Shown here: positions 55,656-64,000 of the stretch, one piece after another
Position numbering within the stretch: position 1 is the stretch's first letter
How the letters are laid out: the number at the start of each line of letters is the position of its first letter
Assembly: GCA_951799405.1 (NCBI GenBank)
Contig: OX637351.1
Location: 9,766,251 to 9,830,250 of the forward strand
Source of the DNA: Agapetus fuscipes
Taxonomy: Eukaryota; Arthropoda; Insecta; Trichoptera; Glossosomatidae
Length of the DNA: 64,000 nt
Direction: 5' to 3'
Position numbers and translations under genes: made by a program
The notes under the pieces: generated by a model
What the model was told of the DNA's origin: nothing
Seen by the model: only the letters and a program-made list of their open reading frames with translations
The model's database searches: none

Positions 55656-58641
55656 ATGAGGGAAGAGGAGCTGGAGATTGCGCTGAAGGTGGTGATCGTG
55701 GGGAACGGGGGCGTGGGCAAGTCCAGCATGATCCAGCGCTACTGCAAGGGCACCTTCACCCGCGACTACAAGAAGACCATCGGGGTGGACTTCCTGGAGA
55801 GGCAGATAGAGTGAGTAGCTGCTTCTTAATGGGGGAGCAGTGTCCCATCTGGTCAACAAGTTACATATCGCCTACTCAGCAAATCATTTTTATTCCAAAA
55901 ATTAAAAATAAGAGTACCTACTTTATTTAATCTAATCTAATCTAAGCTGCAAAGATATATATCATTTAAGATTTATATTAAATGCATTCCCACAAGCAGA
56001 TATGTATAATTTCGCACTAACACATGCCGCATGTGGACCTACAATATAAAACCCCAATCTCAAATGAACATAAGCCTTGCAACTCTTGCCGTCCTTCCCT
56101 GAAACAGGGGTGACATTGGCAAAGTGAACCAATTTTTTACAGTATGGGTGGTCAGCCGCATAACAACCAATAAGTCAAGGAACATACATGACAAATTACA
56201 TTTTTTTTAAATCAATAAATAACAATATATACATGGACATAAAAAACTAAATCATAAAACCAATTTTACTTTAACAAACCCCAACCGCCAACATCACAGA
56301 TCAACCGCCATTTCTTTCTATCCTTACATACTTCTTTAATTTTTTTCATTTCTTTTGTTAAAAGACGGTCCGGTCGATAGCTCAGTTGGTAGAGTGCTTG
56401 CATTCCATGCCGTGAGTTCGGGTTCGAATCCCACCGAGGGTGTCAGAAATGATTTCCCGTTTCGGTGTTCATTTCAAACCCCAAAATAAATTACCGGCAA
56501 GGTTTACTCAGCCTTTACTAGAAATGAGTACCAGCCCTTCGGGAGCTGGGAAACCCCCACTTCAACTGAAGTGGTTGGCGTAAGGCCGGCCCCCTTACCT
56601 GTAAAAATAAATATGTTCAACTCGCCACATGCGACCCCTTCGGGGATAACGCAGCAAGAAGTTACACTATATGTGTAGCTTAGTTGCGTTTTTTTGCATT
56701 GCACTAAGACCCTCCGCACACTAGACAACAGGCGACTTGTTGATGCGACTCGGCGACAGGTGTGCGGAGCTTTGAACAAAATATATGAAAACTATCGGCC
56801 GCAGCCTGTCGCCACGAGTAGTCGTCGCTGTCGCCTGTCGTCTAGTGTGCGGAAGGTCTAATAGTTTTATTGTGCAACCAGTTTGGAGAGAAGCAGCACC
56901 TCCCATTTTCAGGTGTATTATTCTATTTGAACTAAAGCACTAAAGAAATTCCAAAAATTGCACGAGCCATCAATCCATAAGTGACACAATTTTACTCTTA
57001 AAAACATGACTCAATGATGACCAACACGGAATCAACCGTTACTGTTGAACGATCTGCTTGATCAACCTATTAGTCAGAAGCAATATTCCCATCCTTAAAA
57101 TTATTGTTTACTATCTCAGCTGCAGAATATTTGTTGCATGTAAAGGACATTTGGTATCAGTTTGGCATAATAGTTGCTTGATGTGTCCAGGCTGGATGGG
57201 GAGGAGGTGCGCCTCATGCTGTGGGACACGGCCGGCCAGGAGGAGTTTGATGCCATCACCAAAGCTTACTACCGCGGCGCGCAGGCCTGCGTGCTGGCCT
57301 TCTCCACCACCGACAGGGACTCCTTCCAGGCGGCACACTCCTGGAAACTCAAGGTCAGCAACTCTTCCTTCATCAGCTAACTCATCTGCCAGTAGAAGCC
57401 TTTCATTGGTGGATAAATGGCGAGGTGCTAAATCTTTCTAATCACACTGATTGCACCAATTAAGTGCTTAGCAGATTTTTTTGTCAATTTTTTTTGTCTC
57501 TTGTCAATACAACAATACCAAGGTGGTACATTCCAGTTTAACTCAAATGGTCGTCGCCCAGCAACTTTAGCTGATACAATATTTCAACGGTTAAAAGGAA
57601 ATAGGGCATTAGCGACGTTTTGGTCGAAAATGAGTTATGAAAGCTATCCTACTTAAAATTCCCTCCCTTGGCTCTATGATGACTTTTTTTGTCGCTTATG
57701 CCCAAGCAAACAACTGCGTTTTCAAAGTATGGTTTTGGTGTAACCGACAAAATTTCTGGCCTTTTTTTGTCCCGAAGGCGCTTGTGACATAAAACCTGGT
57801 AAAGCAATGTAAAACCACATTAATATAAATGTCAATAAATGCCTTATATTTTTAAATTCTAGAGCTGTTTTGATTTCAACAATATGATAATATGATTTCA
57901 ACAATATGAATATGACAATATGATAATATGATGATCTCAAACTTTAAGCTGTTCTCCCGCCCTTTATCCTTTTAACTGTCAATATGTATTGCTCACCTTG
58001 CAGGTTGAGAATGAATGCGGGGACATCCCGACGGTGATAGTGCAGAACAAGATAGACCTGATGGAGCAGGCGGTGGTGGGGCCCGAAGAGGCGGAGCTGC
58101 TGGCCAGGTCGCTGGGCTGCCGACTAATGCGCGCCTCCGTCAAGGAGGACGTCAACGTGGGCGCCGTGTTCCGCCACCTCGCTGCTCGCTGCCTGGCGGA
58201 GCTGCACCAGCAGGAGGAGGAGGCCGAGAGGGACCACACTCCACGACATATTGGTGAGGAACATCAGCACTGTTCTAAATGGTTCACTTTGTGGGCAAAG
58301 AGACGATTCCTCGCATTTGTCTTAACTTCAGAGACTTCGCAGACTTCTTTATTAACTCACATAAACAAACATAACTGCTGAAATTCCTACAAATATCTAT
58401 TAAAAAATGTTTAAAACTTAAGTCCATCTCACATTCTCTCTTTCATGCATCTTTTACTCTACAAGTTAACATTATGACCGCATAATGCAAGCCTGTTTAA
58501 AAGTATGGAATTCCCTATATTGCAGGAGCCCTGAGTGCGCGCTGCATGCAGCAGCCGGGCACTGTGGTGCTGCGCCCCGCGCCCCACCTGCCCCGCAACA
58601 AGAAGAAGAGTGTGCTGCGCAACGCATGCCGCATCCTCTGA
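55656..58641 (+). CDS. RAB23: RAB23 small GTPase (4 exons, 227 aa)
   Basis: Coding exons 55656-55810, 57191-57353, 58004-58253 and 58526-58641 give 684 nt and 227 aa (human 237). P-loop GNGGVGKSS (G16-S23), switch I YKKTIGVDF, WDTAGQEEF with Q68, NKID (121-124) and SVK (151-153) are all present. The C-terminus CRIL (C224-L227) is a CaaX box, predicted by its Leu to be geranylgeranylated. RAB23 regulates Hedgehog signalling and ciliary trafficking in vertebrates and planar polarity in flies. The start was chosen by alignment to the family N-terminus; a two-codon upstream ORF (ATG AGG TGA, 55623-55631) precedes it. The acceptor-like TTGCAG ending at 55585 suggests a non-coding first exon near 54.2 kb. 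Confidence 0.96.
55929..56345 (-). mobile_element. LINE-B tail with the end of its ORF
   Basis: Tail 55929-56190; 56275-56345 is the reverse of the ORF end (CCAACCGCCAACATCACAG ... CTTACATACTTC). In RAB23 intron 1. Confidence 0.8.
56366..56702 (+). mobile_element. SINE-A, full length
   Basis: Head GATAGCTCAGTTGGTAGAGTG (box A, trimmed here) and GGGTTCGAATCCCACC (box B); body through AACTGAAGTGGTTGGCG; end AGTTACACTATATGTGTAGC. One of the two best copies; in RAB23 intron 1. Confidence 0.88.
56706..56863. mobile_element. MITE with 30-bp TIRs
   Basis: AGACCCTCCGCACACTAGAC and GTCTAGTGTGCGGAAGGTCT are inverted, with CAGGCGAC / GTCGCCTG continuing inside. In RAB23 intron 1. Confidence 0.85.
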
Positions 58642-59046
58642 TGCACACCCTGCCTCAAACACTCCCATGTGCAATACTCAATACTCTGTCCAAATGGCCT
58701 GTACAATCACTCCCTCCACTTATTTATACTTATGAGTTTAAGCTTAATTTTTAAGTTGTTTTTTAATATAAGGTTTTACATTTTAAGCGGTGCTTCAAAA
58801 GAAACACAAATCAACTATAAAACATGACAATCAACTTTAAAAGTGGGTATTTAATATAATATTTTTGATATTATAAGATTTGTACTTTTTTTTATATGCC
58901 AAGGAACAATTTTTGAATTTTTTTTTTTGCAAAATAGATTTGTGAAGAGGAATACAATTCGTCAACCTATTCTGCCTGGCCAGAAACAGGTATTTATTAA
59001 TTATTGTATATTTTAATGAATTGTTAATTAATTAATAATTAATAAT

Positions 59047-59942
59047 TCCTTGACTTATAGGTTGGTATGAGGCTGACCACCCATACTGTAAAAAATGGTT
59101 CACTTTGCCAATGTCACCCCTGTTTCAGGGAAGGTCGGCAAAAGTTGTGGGGCTTATGTTCATTTGAGGTTTGGATTTTATTTGTAAGTACTGTTATGTT
59201 TAGATTGAAAGGTATCTCCAGATGTACCTTCAGGATACTTACATCCGGCTAGCTCTCATCAGCATCACTCTCAGGGCGTGGGGGTCTTTCTTTCGGTTGC
59301 TCACTTGTACTTTGGGAAGGGTTTTATAATTAAAAGATAAAGTTAACATGAACAAATAAGGGTTTATTACTGTACTAATATGGGAGGAAAAAGGGGAAAT
59401 AAGGGATTGGCTAGACCTACAGGTTGTCACTAGAACACTCCCTATTCCGTTGGCTGGAGTTCGAAACGGAAGGCCTGGGGCAGCGCCCCAGGCTAGCGGC
59501 GGTTCACAAGGCGGACGCCTTCACACGTTGGAGCCCCTGGGGGGGGCGCTCCTATGCCTCTGGTCCACAAGGCGGGTGCCTTGCTGGCAGGAAATCCAAG
59601 TAGATGGGAGGGGGGGGAGCTCCATTGTAGTGCCCCCTCTTGCACCGCTTGGTGCTTGGTCGCTAACGTCTTAATCGCTTGGCATCTTGCCGGGAACTGA
59701 TGACCGACGGCCCGATTAGTTCACACGGTGCAGTTCGGCGGCTTCCGTGACCGTTCGGCTCCGTTCGGCCCACAAACATACACTGCACACTTCGGGATTG
59801 TTTTTTTATAATATGTTATTTAAAATAACATAACAGTACACATTCAGCATTTGTAAGCGCGAACTACACTTGTTGGTTTGTGGGCATACATCTGAGAGCT
59901 TTAAATGAATATATCCTTGCAACTTAGATTATAGATTATAGA
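59047..59942 (+). mobile_element. LINE-B tail split by a solo LTR
   Basis: Left half 59047-59191, right half 59836-59942; joined at GTAC they match 30063-30318 closely. Confidence 0.85.
59192..59835 (-). mobile_element. Solo LTR, 644 bp, TSD GTAC
   Basis: Ends TGTTATG...CATAACA (7-bp perfect inverted), flanked by GTAC at 59188-59191 and 59836-59839. On the minus strand there is TATAAAAAAA near the start and AATAAA near 59363, so that is the likely transcription direction. No internal retrotransposon remains. Confidence 0.88.
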
Positions 59943-59944
59943 CC

Positions 59945-60070
59945 CAATGACATCTGTTACACCAGGATCAAAGTTACGGACAAGTGACCCAAGCGGGGAT
60001 CAAACCAACGTTATTCTATTTCAAATACGCTAGAAAGATCAGCCACTTGATCCCTCGGCCATAGCACCGG
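59945..60070 (-). mobile_element. SINE-B, head region
   Basis: Inverted box B (GGGGATCAAACCAACG), ending CACTTGATCCCTCGGCCATAG. Diverged. Confidence 0.6.
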
Positions 60071-60119
60071 TAAAGTGATTAAGTATGTTTCTTATAAAAA
60101 CCCTTTGCAACTCTTCTTC

Positions 60120-61000
60120 TATTTCTTTACTTAGATCTTTCGATCTGTGATTCACAAAAAAAATCATATCAGCTCAAGGATTCTGATATGAAGATGTCCA
60201 GCTATCTTTTCACCTTTAGAAGGTCTTTCAGCTGGGCATCGGCCTGTTGGCATCTCATTAGCTACAATGTGTGCAAGTTTTTCAAGACTCATTCTCCAGA
60301 TATTCTCTCTCCAAAATCTTCCCCTAGATTTGCTCCTTCTCATTATGTTCTCTAGATCAGGGGCATAAAAGACTGGACCGTGTAAGGAAAAGATAAAATT
60401 TTGAATGTTCCCTTGTTAGGGGGGGAGGGGGATTAGATTAAAAACACTTGCACCTGTACCCTTAGTACGAGTTGCAAAACTTGAGTAATGTAAAGTTTAC
60501 GGCAATTATTAAAGAGTGATTTCCGCCAAAATCTGCTGTTTTTGTTTGTTTGAACTTGATTTTCTTCATCACTGTAACTCTTTTGCTAAGACTATAAAGT
60601 GTAAGAAACAAAAACGGCAGATTTTGGGAGAAATCACTCTTTAATATTTTCCGTACACTTTACTTTTCTCAAGTTTTGCAACTCGTACTAAGGGTACTGT
60701 TGGTTCCAAGTAACTAGAGTATTAGTAAATTCAATCACATTGTACCTTGCGTGATTACGAAATAAAAAAATAAAAATGGTTTAATTTTCCGTTAACCTGC
60801 CCTGATTTTTTTTGCATCCCACAGTTTGAGAGCCCATGCTGTGGGTCACAGGCTTTTTGTATGTGTTCATTACAGATGCGATCTTGCAATATCCTGCCTG
60901 CGATCATTGTTAGAATTTTCATTTCAGATGTTCCGAGTAATCCTTTGCTTCTTCTGTTCTCTACAACTTGATCAGTTCAATTGAATAAAATAGACAATAA
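60120..61000 (-). other. Possible degraded coding relic around MITE M2
   Basis: Minus-strand stretches at 60150-60360 and 60800-60990 have coding-like composition, but I recognise no family. The MITE at 60455 interrupts them. Confidence 0.25.
60455..60698. mobile_element. MITE M2, copy 2
   Basis: Almost identical to 23838-24080 over the whole length, including TGTTTGTTTGAACTTGATTT in the centre. Confidence 0.88.
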
Positions 61001-61254
61001 CAAACCAAAGTCTCAATTTGTATTAAAGTTAATTCTGACGGTGACCTGCTGCGCTTAAGAATGGAGGGTGCCCATGATGGCATAGATTTAATATTGGATA
61101 AGGGCTTGCCAAATGCTCAAATAATGTATTTTTAGTATTACTTATATAAATATTATTTTATAAGATAGCTGCTTAATATTGTTGACTTGGGTTATTATAT
61201 TATCAGAGGTGTGCACTTTATATAGGCAAATATGTAATTTAGATTTTGTTTTGT

Positions 61255-61480
61255 CCGGTCAATAGCTCAGTTGGTAGAGTGCTTGCATTCCAAGTCCCCT
61301 CGAGATCTGGGAAACATCCATTTCAACTGAAGTTTCGTAAGGCTGGCCCCTTACCTGTCAAAATAAATAGGTTCCACTCCCCGTTCATACTTCCCAAAGG
61401 AGTCGCATGTGGCAAGTAGTTACACTACAGTGGCAATAAGTCACACTGTATGTGAAGCTTTGTTGCATTGCATTGCGTTT
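61255..61480 (+). mobile_element. SINE-A with internal deletion
   Basis: Head (AATAGCTCAGTTGGTAGAGTG, first part) joins directly to the body at GAGATCTGGGAAAC; box B is lost. Confidence 0.7.
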
Positions 61481-63110
61481 TAAGCATTTGAGTATGGGTG
61501 GAATGCTCAGGTGTGGTATTTAGTGCAGTTAGCAGGTATGCATGCTGTCACATGTTGAAGACAACTCTGCTGTCTCTCATTTGCTAGGCAAGCACTCGAT
61601 AGCATATTAAATGCTGAGGAAACTCCATACTGGAAGGGGAACCAGCAAAGCAAGACGACTACAAGGGATGACATACTTGAGGCATAACTTACTATTTTAA
61701 TTTGAATGTTGAATGTATTGCTTATCTTTTTGTCTATGTTTGCTTCTATGGAGTGCTCGCCTCTGTGTATTTTGCCAAACGCATCATGATTGTGCTTTGG
61801 GATCAAATTAATATATTTTCTAGTTTTATTTGTTGAAGTTATTTGATAATGGTGTAGAAACTTAGTCTAACAGAAGGTGAAGTCCTGGAATATCTATCAG
61901 ATTATTTAACATTAACTGAAAATATGTTTTTAGAAAAGCTAAAATTTTGTTTTCACAATACCTCTGGACATGCAATGTAGGAAATCGGACTTACATATTG
62001 GAAGGAAGGATGAGTTGGGAGGAATTGGGAACATTGTCATGACGAAAGGATCCTTAACCAACCAGAGACAGGTCGTAAGTCCTGTGACTCCCATCTCATC
62101 CTGACTCTGTGCGGCGGGCCTGAGTTTAGGTCTTGAATTTTAAAAAACTAAAGACCTGACTCGGTGAGACCGTGGATGCTCAGTTCTTTCACAATAAAAC
62201 TTGAATAATGAAAGGCTTAAGTAATTATGTACAAGTGTCCCTCCATAATCTGACAGGTATGGAACTTAAGTGGGCGGACACGGGATCGCTGGAAATGTCA
62301 GATTACAAAATGGCTTTTCTGCATTGTATTGCAAGCTGTTCTATAGGAAGCTATAACCATCATTTTTATACAGTACTGTAACGTATTAACTACCATTAAA
62401 TACACGTGAGACAGACAAGACACATTAGTGAAAAGCTAATATGTAAGAAGTGTAAACCCCGTATTTACTCCTATTAGGCCGCACTTGGGCTTAGAATGGA
62501 TTTTATTTATTCATCATACACATCAATAAAAGTATAAAAACCTGAGACAAGTGTTAGTAGGATGAGTGAATAAGGGGTGAGCCTTGACGTGAGGTTAAAC
62601 ACCCGCGCATTATTTCTGAAGTGCCTCTGCCCACATTGTCCGGATTACCTATTAACCTATAATCCGGAGTCTGGATTAGCGTGACCCTACTGTGTATAAT
62701 GAAAACATTGTTTATTTTTTAATACATGAGAATATTCTGTGTGTCCATGAAGTCACATACAATGTCACCATCATCACGTGTGACCTGGAAATCAGTCCGT
62801 CATATTAAGGTTCTACAGTAATGTACATTGTTAAGTTAGATGCTAGCATACCTTATACAGTACATCCGTAAGTGGCACATCAATAACAAATCTGAATTAT
62901 GATAAAACATTCAATATTTTTATATATATTTAGAGTTTTTCCTTCACACAGTGAAAGTCCATTGTATTTTTAGAAATTGGAACACAGATTTAATTAACTT
63001 TTTATTCAAACATGTTTGCCTAATATGGCCTCTTCAGGAGCATAATTGTTATTTTACCTTTGAGTGAATAAATAAATAAATAAACATATTTTGTCAATCT
63101 AAATTCTCGT
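61480..63110. other. Intergenic DNA, nothing recognised
   Basis: Apart from AT-rich runs I see no gene, ncRNA or named repeat here. Confidence 0.35.
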
Positions 63111-63116
63111 CGGTCT

Positions 63117-63455
63117 AAGGTCGGTAGCTCAGTTGGTAGAGTGCTTGCATTCTACCCCGTGAGCTCGGGTTCGAATCCCACCGAGGAGGGTGTCAGAAAT
63201 GATTTCCTATTTCGGTGTTTATTTCAAACCCCATAATAAAATACCGGCAAGGTTTACTCAGCCTTCACAAGAAATGAGTACCAGCACCCTCGGGAGCTGG
63301 GAAACCCCCACTTCAACTGAAGTGGTTGGCGTAAGGCCGGCCCCCTTACCTGTAAAAATAAATAGGTTCAACTCGCCACATGCGACCCCTTCAGGGATAA
63401 CGCGGCAAGAAGTTACACTATATGTGTAGCTTAGTTGCGTTGCGTTGCGTTTAAA
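63117..63455 (+). mobile_element. SINE-A, full length
   Basis: Head GGTAGCTCAGTTGGTAGAG and GGGTTCGAATCCCACC, full body, and end TGTGTAGCTTAGTTGCG with a short GCGTT repeat. Nearly identical to 56366-56702. Confidence 0.88.
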
Positions 63456-64000
63456 TTCTAAAAAAATATTATTCTTATTTATTCAGTGATCAGGTTAGGT
63501 TCAAATTATTGCATGAATTTGGTTTGTTATTTAAATAAACAACACTTTTAACTTTAAGGGTATCCGAGAGTTTAAGAAGATTATTAATATCGGGACTAAA
63601 GAACCTCTTTAATTGTTTTATGAAACTAAAATCGTAATTTTATGTCAAATAACTTTGACTCATCATGATCAGATGGCGTTACTCACCAGTGTTTTGGTTT
63701 TTATAAACTGTTGGAAAAACGCTATGGGTGGGTAAACGCTTTTAGAATTCACCGGTAGGGCTTAGAAACTTTTCTTAGCCATTTTGTGTTTCTTTTTTAT
63801 AAATCATCAAAAAAATCCTGACTTTAATTAAAAGCAATAAGTTGTACATTTATTAAATAAAAGTATTTACTGTATTTCGAAATAAATTAATTTATTATTT
63901 GTTACACATTTCCTTTTTCACAAAAATGTATAGAAAGTAATACAACGCTCCTTGAGAGCGTTTTACTTTTTATATAATTAAGTATCTTCAGTAAAAGATT

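Noticed and set aside
56380..56445. tRNA gene with box A and box B
   Set aside because: The tRNA-like part is continuous with a SINE body and recurs with the same body at 17.3, 54.7 and 63.1 kb.
1..64000. CRISPR array, operon or bacterial defence system
   Set aside because: Spliced genes, SINEs and LINEs show eukaryotic nuclear DNA; no spaced direct-repeat array was seen.

Overview
This window is animal nuclear DNA, most likely from an insect and probably a moth or butterfly. GC-rich, short coding exons sit in AT-rich introns, and the protein matches are to metazoan families. The intergenic DNA is packed with small mobile elements, including a Helitron with TC...CTAG ends, Penelope, LINEs, several tRNA-headed SINEs and many foldback MITEs. 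The order is an inference from repeat content; no species-specific marker was seen.

Four host genes can be assembled with every intron phase matching. From left to right: (1) a DC-STAMP-domain protein of the DCST1/sneaky family on the minus strand (5540-22127, 12 exons, 675 aa); (2) USP14, the proteasome-associated deubiquitinase, on the minus strand (26642-44480, 11 exons, 509 aa); (3) DMAP1, a chromatin-complex subunit, on the minus strand (46491-53687, 7 exons, 459 aa); (4) RAB23 on the plus strand (55656-58641, 4 exons, 227 aa). DMAP1 and RAB23 are divergent and share the 53.7-55.6 kb interval. The genes belong to different pathways (sperm membrane function, proteasomal deubiquitination, histone acetylation/exchange, Hedgehog/cilium trafficking), and I see no sign that they form one system.

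Repeats fill most of the rest. The commonest is the 3' tail of a LINE (called LINE-B here), whose reverse-transcriptase C-terminus survives at 29.3-29.95 kb. At least 20 tail copies are scattered about, five of them head-to-tail at 35.0-36.4 kb. A second LINE (LINE-A, 36.4-40.1 kb) keeps a zinc-knuckle ORF1 and most of ORF2 but has lost its 3' end. It lies inside a 6.3-kb Helitron (34205-40472), which itself sits in an intron of USP14. A Penelope fragment (30.5-31.2 kb) and an isolated Penelope end (50.8 kb) carry hammerhead-ribozyme motifs. A 644-bp solo LTR with a 4-bp target duplication splits a LINE-B tail at 59.2-59.8 kb. The right end (58.7-64 kb) and left end (1-5.4 kb) hold only repeats and unassigned AT-rich DNA.

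The most unusual host-gene feature is a 104-bp tandem triplication covering the 3' half of the USP14 catalytic-cysteine exon together with its splice donor. The Helitron is inserted at the edge of that array. Four of the 30 modelled coding introns appear to use GC-AG rather than GT-AG splice sites.
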